Assembly (NCBI RefSeq): GCF_024497955.1
Contig: NZ_JANHKP010000006.1
Span: forward strand, 1-64,000
Length of the DNA stretch: 64,000 nucleotides
Direction: 5' to 3'
Source of the DNA: Streptomyces sp. C10-9-1
GTDB taxonomy: Bacteria; Actinomycetota; Actinomycetes; Streptomycetales; Streptomycetaceae
The notes beneath the pieces were generated by a model. That model saw only the letters and a list, made by a program, of their open reading frames with translations. It was not told the origin of the DNA and made no database searches. Position numbers and translations under genes: made by a program. Positions 26,919-35,618 of the stretch are shown here, in pieces (positions within the stretch are counted from its first letter, which is position 1; the number at the start of each line of letters is the position of its first letter).

Positions 26919-26928
26919 GGGAGACGTC

Positions 26929-27747
26929 ATGTTCACCATCGGAGACTTCGCCCGGCACGGCCGCGTATCGGCCCGGATGCTGCGGCACTACGACGCCGTG
27001 GGGCTGCTGCGCCCCGAGCGCACCGACCCCTTCACCGGCTACCGCTACTACACCGCCGCCCAACTCGCCCGCCTCAACCGGCTCGTCGCACTCAAGGACC
27101 TCGGCTTCACCCTTCAGCAGGTGAAGCAGATCCTGGACGACGACGTGTCCACGGAGGAGCTGCGCGGGATGCTGGCGCTGCGGCGGGCGGAGCTGGAGGA
27201 GGCGATGGCCGCGGCGGCGGCCCGGCTGGCCCAGGTCGAGGCGAGGCTCCGGTCCATCGAGAGCGAGGGACGCATGTCCGGTCAGGACGTCGTCGTCAAG
27301 AACATCCCCGCGGTACGGGTGGCCGAGCTGTCGGCGACCGCACCCGGATACTCCCCGGAGCACATCGGCCCGGTGATCGGCCCGCTGTACGAGGAGCTGT
27401 ACCGGCGCCTCGCCGCGGCCGGGATCACCCCGACCGGCCCGGGGGTGGCCCGCTACGAGGACGCCCCGGAGGGCGGCGGCGCGGTACGGGTGCGCGCCGG
27501 GTGCCAGGTCGCGGCCGGCACGCCGTCCGGCGACGGCTTCGAGGTGCTGGAGGTGCCGCCCGTGGAGCGCGCCGCGACGGCGGTGCACCGCGGGTCGATG
27601 GACACGGTCCTCGCCACCGAGCAGGAACTCGCCCGGTGGGCGGAGGCGGGCGGGCACCGGACCGCCGGCTACGCCCGCGAGGTGTACCTGGAGTGCCCGC
27701 CGGACCGGGAGGGGTGGGTGACCGAGATCCAGCAGCCGCTGGCCTGA
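26929..27747 (+). CDS. MerR-family regulator with GyrI-like effector domain
   Basis: A 272-residue activator-type regulator. The N-terminal winged helix (MFTIGDFARHGRVSARMLRH, then YRYYTAAQLARL) is MerR/BltR-like. A long dimerisation helix spans about residues 75-120 (RRAELEEAMAAAAARLAQVE). The C-terminal 140 residues form a GyrI-like small-molecule domain (VKNIPAVRVAEL, VYLECPPD). Such proteins sense hydrophobic drugs and activate efflux or self-regulate. GGGAG precedes the ATG. The promoter upstream has MerR-type spacing. No transporter is adjacent, so the output is unknown. Confidence 0.9.
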   Translation: MFTIGDFARHGRVSARMLRHYDAVGLLRPERTDPFTGYRYYTAAQLARLNRLVALKDLGFTLQQVKQILDDDVSTEELRGMLALRRAELEEAMAAAAARLAQVEARLRSIESEGRMSGQDVVVKNIPAVRVAELSATAPGYSPEHIGPVIGPLYEELYRRLAAAGITPTGPGVARYEDAPEGGGAVRVRAGCQVAAGTPSGDGFEVLEVPPVERAATAVHRGSMDTVLATEQELARWAEAGGHRTAGYAREVYLECPPDREGWVTEIQQPLA

Positions 27748-27818
27748 GCGCGGCGCCCCGGCCGGGTGCGGGCGGACCCCCCGCCGCGCCCCGCCGGGGG
27801 GTGCGCCACGATGAGGGC

Positions 27819-28802
27819 ATGCGCGCTGCCCGCCTGATCAAGATGGTGCTGCTGCTCCAGTCGAGGCCCGTGATGACGGGTGCGGAGCTGGCACGGGAGC
27901 TGGAGGTGTCCGAGAGGACGGTGGCCCGGGACGCCCTCGCGCTGTCGGAGGCGGGGATCCCCGTCTACGCGGACCGGGGACGTGCCGGGGGCTACCGCCT
28001 CGTCGGTGGGTACCGCACCCGGCTGACGGGTCTGGCCCCCGACGAGGCCGGGGCGCTGTTCCTGTCCGGACTGCCGGAGGCCCTGCGCGAGCTGGGCCTG
28101 GCGGACGCCGCCTCGACCGCGCGGTTGAAGGTCGAGGCGGCGCTGCCGCCCGCGGCGGGCGACGCGGCCGGTTCGGCGGCGCGGCGCTTCCACCTGGACG
28201 CACCGGGCTGGTACCACGCGCCGGCCACGCCCGGGTTGCTGCGCCCGATCGCCGAGGCGGTGTGGGGCGACCGCAGCCTGCTGGCCCGCTACCGCCGCCG
28301 GGGGACCGAGGTCGAGCGGCTGCTGGACCCCCACGGCCTGGTGCTGAAGGCGGGCGTCTGGTACCTGTGCGCCCGCACCGAAGGGGTGTTCCGGGTCTAC
28401 CGGGTGGACCGCTTCACGGCGGTGGGGCCGGCTCCGGCGGACCGGGTCGGCGGGGCGTCCTTCCGGCGGGACACGGGCTTCGACCTGCCGTCGTTCTGGG
28501 CCGAGCGGTCGGCCGAGTTCGCCCGCTCCCTGCTGCGCGCCGAGGTGGTGGTGCGCCTCTCGCCCGCCGGTGCGCGGCGGCTGCCCTCGGTGGTGGACCG
28601 CCGGGCGGCCGAGGAGGCGCTGGCCGCGGCCGGGGATCCGGACGCCGGTGGGTGGCTGACGCTCACGCTGCCGGTGGAGTCCGCGGAGGTGGCCTACGAC
28701 CAGTTGCTCCGCCTCGGGCCCGAGGCGGAGGTGGTGGCCCCGGCGCAGCTGAGGGAGCGCTTCGCCCGGGCGGCCGAGGGACTGCGCCGGCTCTACGGCT
28801 GA
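27819..28802 (+). CDS. WYL-domain transcriptional regulator (YafY-like)
   Basis: A 327-residue regulator with an N-terminal HTH_11 helix-turn-helix (LLLQSRPVMTGAELARELEV, TVARDALALSEAGIPVYADR) and a central WYL domain (about 140-215; LDPHGLVLKAGVWYLCART). The typical C-terminal WCX domain follows. WYL domains bind ligands such as nucleotides or single-stranded nucleic acids and often sit beside stress or defence genes, but none is seen here. It starts 71 bases after the MerR gene in the same direction; no strong ribosome-binding site is visible. The gene ends in a hairpin. Confidence 0.9.
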   Translation: MRAARLIKMVLLLQSRPVMTGAELARELEVSERTVARDALALSEAGIPVYADRGRAGGYRLVGGYRTRLTGLAPDEAGALFLSGLPEALRELGLADAASTARLKVEAALPPAAGDAAGSAARRFHLDAPGWYHAPATPGLLRPIAEAVWGDRSLLARYRRRGTEVERLLDPHGLVLKAGVWYLCARTEGVFRVYRVDRFTAVGPAPADRVGGASFRRDTGFDLPSFWAERSAEFARSLLRAEVVVRLSPAGARRLPSVVDRRAAEEALAAAGDPDAGGWLTLTLPVESAEVAYDQLLRLGPEAEVVAPAQLRERFARAAEGLRRLYG

Positions 28803-28827
28803 GGCGCCCGGGACGCGCCCGGGCGCC
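28803..28827. terminator. Hairpin between convergent genes
   Basis: Perfect 10-base stem (GGCGCCCGGG / CCCGGGCGCC) with a 5-base loop, directly after the WYL-gene stop and before the convergent SDR stop. Confidence 0.65.
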
Positions 28828-28835
28828 GCCCGCCC

Positions 28836-29810
28836 TCAGCGGTAGTCGTGCGCGGACGGCGAGCCGCCCGCCTTCTCGGCGCGCATGTAGCCCCAGACGT
28901 CCGGGCGGCTGCCGTCCGCGTCGGTCAGCCCGTACTCCCGCGCCAGCCGCCCGCTGTCCAGCGAGGTCCCGTTCCAGCGGTCGCGCCGCGGGTCGGAGGC
29001 GAGCGCGGCCACCCCGCGGCCCAGGTAGACCGGCGACTCCGAGAGTTCCCAGTAGCGCTCCCGGCCGATGCCGTCCCGCCAGGTGTCCTCGGTGAGTCCG
29101 AAGATGTCGAGCATCTCCTCGGAGCGCAGGAAGCCCGGGGTGACCGCGACGGCGCTCGCGCCCACCTGCCGGAGCTCCTCGCCCAGGATGCGGGCCATCC
29201 GCAGGGGGGCGTTCTTGGCGAGGTCGTAGTAGAAGTTCTCCCGGAAGTCCCGGTTGCTCTCCTCGGTGCCGTCCGTGACCTCCACCAGCAGGCCGCCCGG
29301 GTGACGGACCAGCAGGGGCAGCGCGATGCTGCTGGTGATGATGTGGGTGCGCACGCCGAGGTCGAGCATCCGCAGCCCGCGTTCGAGGTCGACGTCCCAC
29401 ATGCGGGTGTCGAAGTCGAGCAGCGGGTTCCCGCCCCAGACGTCGTTCACCAGGATGTCGAGCCTGCCCCGCTCGCGGTCGATGCGTGCGACCAGGTCCC
29501 GGACCCGGTCGGGGAGCAGGTGGTCGGTCGGCACGGCGATCCCCTCGCCGCCCGCCGCGGTGACCAGCTCGGCGGTCTCCTCGATGGTCTCCGTCGGGCG
29601 GCCCAGTTCGCTCGTGCGGGTGCGCGTGGTGCGCCCGGTGGCGTACACGGTCGCCCCCGCGGCCCCGAGCTCCACGGCGATGGCCCGGCCCGCCCCCCGG
29701 GTCGCCCCGGCGACCAGGGCGACCCTCCCGGCGAGCGGTCCCCCGGCGGGGCGCGGGGCGGGGGCGGGGGCGGTGCGGCCGTCGCCGGCCGAGATGTGGT
29801 TCTTCGTCAT
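28836..29810 (-). CDS. Short-chain dehydrogenase/reductase
   Basis: A 324-residue NAD(P)-dependent SDR. The cofactor motif is ALVAGATRGAGRAIA, followed by the NNAG-equivalent ILVNDVWGGN, which is a departure from the usual NNAG. The catalytic Tyr-x-x-x-Lys is in FYYDLAK. It is longer than classical SDRs (about 250) because of an Ala/Pro-rich N-terminal extension of about 28 residues and a longer C-terminus (WNGTSLDSGRLAREYGLTD). This resembles the bacterial SDR subgroup often annotated only as SDR-family oxidoreductase. The substrate is unknown. The ATG lacks a good ribosome-binding site. It is convergent with the WYL gene and divergent from the DUF4240 gene. Confidence 0.9.
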   Translation of the reverse strand: MTKNHISAGDGRTAPAPAPRPAGGPLAGRVALVAGATRGAGRAIAVELGAAGATVYATGRTTRTRTSELGRPTETIEETAELVTAAGGEGIAVPTDHLLPDRVRDLVARIDRERGRLDILVNDVWGGNPLLDFDTRMWDVDLERGLRMLDLGVRTHIITSSIALPLLVRHPGGLLVEVTDGTEESNRDFRENFYYDLAKNAPLRMARILGEELRQVGASAVAVTPGFLRSEEMLDIFGLTEDTWRDGIGRERYWELSESPVYLGRGVAALASDPRRDRWNGTSLDSGRLAREYGLTDADGSRPDVWGYMRAEKAGGSPSAHDYR

Positions 29811-29950
29811 GGGGCGACCGTCGCACGGATACCGGACATCCTCTGTCGGGCTTCCCGGGCCGGACGGGCGGCTCTCCCGCCGGGGGCGGCGGTGTTGCGG
29901 ACGCGGCTCCGCGTGCGCGGGCACCCGCCGACCGCGATGCTGGGTGCGTG

Positions 29951-30469
29951 ATGGACGAGACGGAGTTCTGGGAGATCGTCGACGGGGCCCGGGAGGCGTC
30001 CGGGGGCGACCCGGAGGACCAGGCGGACCTGATGGTCGAGCGGCTGCTCCGGCTCGACCCGGAGTCCGTGGTGGACTTCGCCCGGCACTTCGAGGCGCGC
30101 TGGAACCGCGCCTGGACCTGGGACCTGTGGGGTGCGGCGGCGCTCCTGCTGGGGGGCGTGTCGGACGACGCCTTCGACTCCTTCCGCTGCTGGCTGATCG
30201 GCCAGGGCCGCACGGTGTTCGAGGGCGGGGTGCACGACCCGGACTCCCTCGCGGAGCTGCTGGACGGCTTCGACGAGGACCTGGACGGCGACGGCGAGGA
30301 GCTGGGGTACGCGGCGGACGAGGCGTACGAGCGGCTGACCGGTGCCGAGACGCCCGACCTCGGGGTCCCGGGGCAGCCGGCCGAACCGGAGGGCACGCCC
30401 CTGGACCTGGACGACGACACGGCCCTGGCCGCCCGGCTGCCCCGCCTGTGGGAGCGCTACGGCGCGTGA
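29951..30469 (+). CDS. DUF4240 domain protein
   Basis: A 172-residue acidic cytoplasmic protein beginning MDETEFWEIVDGAREASGG, which is the DUF4240 signature; further conserved parts are DLWGAAALLLGG and SFRCWLIGQGR. The function of this family is unknown. A GTG directly before the ATG could serve as start and would add one residue. The C-terminus is Asp/Glu-rich (LDLDDDTALAARLP). Its last 13 bases overlap the convergent GNAT gene. Confidence 0.88.
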   Translation: MDETEFWEIVDGAREASGGDPEDQADLMVERLLRLDPESVVDFARHFEARWNRAWTWDLWGAAALLLGGVSDDAFDSFRCWLIGQGRTVFEGGVHDPDSLAELLDGFDEDLDGDGEELGYAADEAYERLTGAETPDLGVPGQPAEPEGTPLDLDDDTALAARLPRLWERYGA

Positions 30470-31086
30470 GCGGTGAGCGGCCGCCCCATCAGGACGTCGT
30501 CCACGTACTGCCCGCCGATCAGGAACTCCCCGGGCAGCACGCCCTCGACCCGGAAGCCCTCGGCCTCGTAGAGGGCGCGGGCGGGCCGGTTGTGCCCGAG
30601 GACCCGGAGGGTGACCCGGTGCGCGCCCTGGCGTACGGCCTCCGCGCAGGCGGCCCGCAGCAGCGCCCTTCCGACGCCCCTGCCGCGGGCCCGGACGGCG
30701 ACCGCCAGGCCCTGTATCTGGCGCACGTGCCGGTTGCTGGGCAGGGGCGTCGGCGGAACGAGGCGGATGTAGCCCAGCAGGTGCCCGTCCTCCTCCGCGA
30801 CGAGGAAGTCGGCCGGGCGGTGGGCGGCGTCGAAGAACGGCGGGTACGGCGGCAGGGGCCTCGGGTACACGGCGTGCAGCGTGGACCAGGACTCCCGGTC
30901 GAGGCGGGCGAGCGGCTCCTCGTCCGCGGCCCGCGCCGGGCGCACCCGGAAGGCGGCCGGGGGGACCGCGGCGCCGGGCCGCGGTCCGCCCTCCGGGTCG
31001 GCCGGGGGCGGGACGCGGGCGGGCTGCGGGGCGGGCGCACCGGGGCCCGCGGCCCCGGGCCCCGGCTCGGCGGGGGTGTCGGGCAT
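30457..31086 (-). CDS. GNAT-family N-acetyltransferase
   Basis: A 209-residue acetyltransferase. Residues 1-45 are a Pro/Ala/Gly-rich extension. The GNAT fold follows, with the acetyl-CoA pyrophosphate loop VRARGRGVGRALL and the C-terminal HNRPARALYEAEGF motif. The final strands contain EFLIGGQYVDDVLMGRPL. The substrate amine cannot be predicted. The start is not well supported by a ribosome-binding site, and translation may begin further in, nearer FRVRPARAADEEP. It is convergent with the DUF4240 gene. Confidence 0.88.
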   Translation of the reverse strand: MPDTPAEPGPGAAGPGAPAPQPARVPPPADPEGGPRPGAAVPPAAFRVRPARAADEEPLARLDRESWSTLHAVYPRPLPPYPPFFDAAHRPADFLVAEEDGHLLGYIRLVPPTPLPSNRHVRQIQGLAVAVRARGRGVGRALLRAACAEAVRQGAHRVTLRVLGHNRPARALYEAEGFRVEGVLPGEFLIGGQYVDDVLMGRPLTAHAP

Positions 31087-31142
31087 GGGGCAACTGTTCC
31101 ACGCACCCGTGAGAGTCCGGTAGCAGGGGGCAGGATGGGATC

Positions 31143-32042
31143 ATGCAGAGTTCCCGCATCGCCGTCACCGGTTCCTCCGGACTCGTGGGCAGCGCCCTGG
31201 TCCGCTCGCTGCGCGCCGACGGGCACCGGGTGGTCCGCCTGGTGCGCCGCCCGGCCCGCTCGGCCGACGAGGTGGAGTGGGACCCGGGGCGCCAGTACGT
31301 GGACGCGGCCGGGCTGGCCGGCTGCGACGCGGTGGTGCACCTCGCCGGGGCCGGGATCGGCGACCACCGCTGGACCGACGCCTACCGCAGGGAGATCCGC
31401 GACAGCCGGGTGCTGGGCACCGCGGCGATCGCCGAGGCGATCGCCTCCCTGGACCGCCCGCCCCGGGTCCTGGTCAGCGGGAGCGCGGTCGGCTACTACG
31501 GCGACACCGGCGACCGGGCCGTGGACGAGGACGCCCCGCCCGGGGAGGGCTTCCTGCCCGAGGTGTGCGTGGCCTGGGAGGAGGCGGCCGCTCCCGCCCG
31601 GGAGGCGGGGGTGCGGACCGCGTTCGCCCGCACCGGACTGGTGGTCTCCCGTGAGGGGGGCGCCTGGGGCCGGATGTTCCCGCTGTTCCGGGCCGGGCTC
31701 GGGGGGCGGCTCGGCGACGGGCGGCAGTACTGGAGCTTCATCGCGCTGCACGACGAGGTGGCCGCGCTGCGGCACATCCTGGACACCGGGTCCCTGTCCG
31801 GTCCGGTGAACCTGACGGCGCCCGAGCCGGTGACGAACCGCGAGGTGACCGCGGCGATGGGGCGGGTGCTCCACCGCCCGGCGGTGTTCGCGGTGCCGAC
31901 GCCGGCGCTGCGCCTCGCGCTCGGGGAGATGGCCTCCGAGGTGCTGGGCAGTCAGCGGGTGCTGCCCGCCCGCCTGCTGGAGTCGGGTTTCTCCTTCGCG
32001 TTCCCCCGGATCGACGGGGCGGTCGCGGCGGCCCTGGGGTAG
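31143..32042 (+). CDS. TIGR01777 family NAD-dependent epimerase-like protein
   Basis: A 299-residue extended SDR of the TIGR01777 / SulA-like (YfcH) type. The N-terminal nucleotide-binding motif is IAVTGSSGLVGSALVRSL. The middle part (VVHLAGAGIGDHRWTDAYR, then SGSAVGYYGDTGD) and the C-terminal DUF1731-like part (EVLGSQRVLPARLLESGF) match the family. The biological substrate is not known. It is divergent from the GNAT gene and has a purine-rich AGGATGGGA before the ATG. Confidence 0.92.
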   Translation: MQSSRIAVTGSSGLVGSALVRSLRADGHRVVRLVRRPARSADEVEWDPGRQYVDAAGLAGCDAVVHLAGAGIGDHRWTDAYRREIRDSRVLGTAAIAEAIASLDRPPRVLVSGSAVGYYGDTGDRAVDEDAPPGEGFLPEVCVAWEEAAAPAREAGVRTAFARTGLVVSREGGAWGRMFPLFRAGLGGRLGDGRQYWSFIALHDEVAALRHILDTGSLSGPVNLTAPEPVTNREVTAAMGRVLHRPAVFAVPTPALRLALGEMASEVLGSQRVLPARLLESGFSFAFPRIDGAVAAALG

Positions 32043-32255
32043 GACCGCGGCGGGCCGCGCCCCGCCCGGTGCACCCGCCCGTCGCCGCACGCGCGTCGCG
32101 GGGCGGACGTGCGCCCCCGGCGCTCCGGTGCCCCGGGACGTGCGCGACCACACGGCGCCGCGCGGCTGCCTAGGCTCGGTACGAACTCGGGTATTCCTCG
32201 GGCCTGTTGGGGGCATCACCCTCCCACCAGCCGCGCCGACCTCGGGGAGGGGCAC

Positions 32256-33761
32256 GTGCTCACCACCGCTTTCCAAGCGGACGACGCACCACACGCGGAC
32301 CGCACGGACCGCGCAGAGGGTGCGGAGAACACCGCACAGGCCGAAGACACCGCGCACACACCGTGCGCCTCGGGCACCGCGCACGCGGAACCCACCGCAC
32401 GGACGGGGAGAAGCCAGGGGCCCGTCGGCACGGAACGGGCCGGCCACACGGACGTGGTCATCGTCGGGGCCGGACCCGCCGGGCTGGCAGCGGCCCACCG
32501 GCTCACCGGGGCCGGGGTGACGGTCCGGGTCCTGGAGGCCGGACCCGGCGTCGGCGGGACGATGACCACCGAGCACGTCGACGGCTTCCTGCTGGACCGC
32601 GGGGGGCGCCTGCTCAGCACGGCGCTGCCGGAGCTGCGGCGGACACCCGCGCTGCGGGACGTGGAGCTGCGGCTCTTCGCCCCCGGGGTGCTGGTGCACG
32701 ACGGGGAGCGGCTGCACCGCACCGGTGAGGTGGGCGCGTCGCCCCTGTCCCTGCGGGCGGCGCGGATGCCGAGGAGCACGGGGGTCGCGTCGACCGTGGC
32801 GCGCGCCCTCGCGAACGCCCCCCGGCCGCGCCAGCTCGACCAGGCCCGGCTCGGCGCCTCGCTGGCCCGGCTGGCGGCGACCCCGGTCTCCCGCATCCTG
32901 GCGCGGCCCGAGCGGCCCGTCGCCGAGGTGCTCTACGCCCGCGGGCTGCCCGCCCGCACGGTGCAGGGATTCCTGCGGCCGCTGCTGGCCGCGCTGCTCC
33001 ACGACCCGGAGCTGACCACCTCCAGCCGGGTGGCCGACCTGGTGCTGCGCGGCTACGCCCGGGGCCGGCTGTGCGTCCCCGCGGGCGGGGCGGGCATGGT
33101 GCCGCGGCTGCTGGCGGCGGGGCTCCCGGAGGGCGCGGTCCTGACGGGCGTCACGGTCACCGAGGTGGCGACGAACCGGGTCACCACGGCCGAGCACGGC
33201 GTGTTCACCTGCCGGGCGGTGCTGGTGGCGACGGACGCACGGTCGGCGGCCCGGCTGCTGCCGGGGCTGCGGGTGCCGGCCTTCCGGCCGGTGACGGTGC
33301 TGCACCACGCGGTGCCCCGGGCCCCGCTCACCGAGCCCGCGCTGGTGCTGGACGCCGAGCAGAGCGGGCCGGTGGCGTACACCGCGGTGATGAGCGAGGT
33401 GGATCCGCTGCGTGCGCCGAACGGGCGGGCGCTGGTGTCCTCGACGGTGCTCGGCGCACCGCCGGAGGACGTCGACCGGCGGGTGCTCCGGCAGCTGTCC
33501 CGGTTGTACGGGACGCCGACGGACGCGTGGGAGCTGCTGGCCGTCCACCACGACGCGCAGGCGGTCGCCGCGATGCCCCCGCCGCACGACCACCGCCGCG
33601 CGGTGCGCCTGCTGTCGGGGCTGTACGTCTGCGGCGGCCACCGGGACACGGCCACCCTCCAGGGCGCCCTGTTCTCGGGCCGCAGGGCGGCCCACTGGAT
33701 CCTGACGGACTTCGGCATCCGCCCCGAGTACGCCGCGCCTCCCCTGCCCGCGGCGGCCTGA
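32256..33761 (+). CDS. FAD-dependent oxidoreductase, phytoene-desaturase/PPOX-like
   Basis: A 501-residue flavoprotein. The FAD-binding Rossmann motif VVIVGAGPAGLAAAH begins near residue 68, followed by the acidic end of strand 2 (VRVLEA) and GVGGTMTTEHVDGFLLDRG. The C-terminal FAD contact is YVCGGHRDTATLQGALFSG. It belongs to the amine oxidase / phytoene desaturase / protoporphyrinogen oxidase superfamily; the substrate is not clear. The first 65 residues are a low-complexity Ala/Thr/His/Glu/Asp-rich tail with no domain. The GTG start has an excellent GGGGAGGGG site, so the tail is likely made. Confidence 0.87.
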   Translation: MLTTAFQADDAPHADRTDRAEGAENTAQAEDTAHTPCASGTAHAEPTARTGRSQGPVGTERAGHTDVVIVGAGPAGLAAAHRLTGAGVTVRVLEAGPGVGGTMTTEHVDGFLLDRGGRLLSTALPELRRTPALRDVELRLFAPGVLVHDGERLHRTGEVGASPLSLRAARMPRSTGVASTVARALANAPRPRQLDQARLGASLARLAATPVSRILARPERPVAEVLYARGLPARTVQGFLRPLLAALLHDPELTTSSRVADLVLRGYARGRLCVPAGGAGMVPRLLAAGLPEGAVLTGVTVTEVATNRVTTAEHGVFTCRAVLVATDARSAARLLPGLRVPAFRPVTVLHHAVPRAPLTEPALVLDAEQSGPVAYTAVMSEVDPLRAPNGRALVSSTVLGAPPEDVDRRVLRQLSRLYGTPTDAWELLAVHHDAQAVAAMPPPHDHRRAVRLLSGLYVCGGHRDTATLQGALFSGRRAAHWILTDFGIRPEYAAPPLPAAA

Positions 33762-33844
33762 CGCCCCCGGGGCCGGCGCCTGCGCGCGGACCCCGGGGAA
33801 GGTCGGCGGACCCCGGCCACGGGGCGGGTTCCGCCGACACGGCA

Positions 33845-33875
33845 CCTGCCCGGCCCCTCGCGTGGGCCGGGCAGG
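33845..33875. terminator. Terminator between convergent genes
   Basis: Perfect 12-base stem (CCTGCCCGGCCC / GGGCCGGGCAGG) with a 7-base loop, between the flavoprotein stop and the NsdA-like stop. Confidence 0.65.
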
Positions 33876-33906
33876 ACCGTGCACCGGGGTGTGCCGCCCC
33901 GTGCGC

Positions 33907-35367
33907 TCACCTCAGTGCGGAGACCCGGTCGCGATAGGTGCGTACCGGGCCCGCGTCCCGGTAGGGCTCCAGGCGGCGCTCGAAGTCGCGGACGTACTCC
34001 GTCGCCCGCACCGAGCGCATCTCGGAGGCCTGGAGCGCCGCCTCGGCGCCGAGGGCGCAGGCCTGGTCCAGCTCCCCGACGGCGAGCCGCGCGGTGGCCA
34101 GCACCACCCGGCACAGCAGGCGGCTGCGGGCGTAGGCGGGCGGGCTGAGCTGGAGCGCGCGCTCCGCGTGGCGGATCGCCGAGCGGTACTGCTGGAGGTC
34201 CCGGTGGCAGTGGCCGACCTCCGCCGCGAGCCGCCCCTCGTCGAAGGTCCGGGCCCAGTGGGGGGCGTCCTCCCCCGGGCGGGCCGACTCCAGGGCGCGT
34301 TCGGCGCGGGCCAGGGCGGCGTTGCAGGCCCGGACGTCGCCGAGGACGCCGTGGCCGCGCGCCTCGGCGGCGTGCAGCAGCGCCTGCACCAGGGGCGGGG
34401 CGGCGGCTCCGACGCCCTGCTGGGCCACCCGCGTCAGCTGGACGGCCTCCCGTCCGTGCCCCAGGTAGACGGCCTGGCGGCTCATGGTGACGAGGACGTA
34501 GGAGCCGTACGCCCGGTCCCCGGCGGCCTGTGCGAGCCGCAGCGCCTGCACGTAGTACCGCTGGGCGAGCCCGTGGGCCGCGAGGTCGTAGGAGGTCCAG
34601 CCCGCCAGCCGGGTCAGGTCCGCGGCCGCGGCGAAGAGCCGGCGGCCCAGGTTCTCCCCGTAGGTGCCGCGCAGCATGGGCTCGGCCTCGTGCTCCAGGT
34701 AGCGCACCAGGGCCTGGCGGGCGTGGCCCCCGCCGTAGGCGTGGTCCAGCGCGCGGAAGAGCTCGCCGACGGAGCGCAGCGCGGCCACGTCCCCGCCGGA
34801 CACCTTCTGCCCGGGGCCCCGCTCGGCCCCCCGCTGCCGGGGCACGGCCAGACGGGCGCCCTGCTGCGGGACCCGCCCGGAGCCGGCGTGCGGCGCGACC
34901 GGCGGGGGCTCGCCCCGGCCGACGCGCTCGTCGGCGCGCCCGATGAGCCAGTCGCGGCTGGGCACGACCAGCCCGGCGGGGGTGAACGCGATCTTCCGCA
35001 GCTCCGCATGGCTCCCGGAGTCCTTGCGCCAGAGCCCGCTGACGATGTCCACCGCCTCCTCGGGGGTGGCGGCGAACTCCAGGCCCGCGTAGACCGGGGC
35101 GCAGGCGTCCAGCCCGAGGTCCTGGGCGGACAGGCGGCGGCCGAGCCGCCGGGTGAAGACCTCGGCGATGAGCGCCGGTGTCGTCCCGCGCGGCTGCTGC
35201 CCGCGCAGCCAGCGGGTGACCGAGGTTTTGTCGTACCGCAGGTCGAGGCCGTGTTCGAGGCCCAGCTGGTCGACTCTGCGGGCGAGCCCCGCGTGGGAGA
35301 AGCCCGCCTCCGCGATGAGCGCGGCAAGCTGCCGGTTGGGGGTGCGCTGTGGGGCTCGTTCCGTCAT
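33907..35367 (-). CDS. NsdA-like regulator (HTH plus TPR-like repeats)
   Basis: A 486-residue regulator typical of Streptomyces. A degenerate XRE-like helix-turn-helix occupies about residues 1-75 (RQLAALIAEAGFSHAGLARR, then KTSVTRWLRGQQPRG). The rest is largely helical and forms TPR-like repeats (LRLAQAAGDRAYGSYVLVT, IRHAERALQLSPPAYA). It resembles NsdA, a negative regulator of sporulation and antibiotic production in S. coelicolor, and its paralogues. It is divergent from lipB. Its promoter must lie in the AT-richer segment around 35420-35500. The effector is unknown. Confidence 0.88.
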   Translation of the reverse strand: MTERAPQRTPNRQLAALIAEAGFSHAGLARRVDQLGLEHGLDLRYDKTSVTRWLRGQQPRGTTPALIAEVFTRRLGRRLSAQDLGLDACAPVYAGLEFAATPEEAVDIVSGLWRKDSGSHAELRKIAFTPAGLVVPSRDWLIGRADERVGRGEPPPVAPHAGSGRVPQQGARLAVPRQRGAERGPGQKVSGGDVAALRSVGELFRALDHAYGGGHARQALVRYLEHEAEPMLRGTYGENLGRRLFAAAADLTRLAGWTSYDLAAHGLAQRYYVQALRLAQAAGDRAYGSYVLVTMSRQAVYLGHGREAVQLTRVAQQGVGAAAPPLVQALLHAAEARGHGVLGDVRACNAALARAERALESARPGEDAPHWARTFDEGRLAAEVGHCHRDLQQYRSAIRHAERALQLSPPAYARSRLLCRVVLATARLAVGELDQACALGAEAALQASEMRSVRATEYVRDFERRLEPYRDAGPVRTYRDRVSALR

Positions 35368-35618
35368 CTGCTGTCAGGTCTCCTGCCTTCCGGGCCGGGA
35401 GCAGGCCTCAAGGAACGGCGCGAATTTAGCGGCCCGAGCGGCCCATTCCGTCGGCTTCGCCCCACATTCATCCGATCGTGTGAGTATTGACGGCAGTACT
35501 GACCGCCACGCTGACGGGAACCGGCCGGTAGCGACCTGCCCGGACGGTCCGCGCGGAGCCGCCGTACAGTGGCGTGGGCCCGGATGACTGCTGGGCGGAG
35601 TTCGAGGGAGGCACAACC

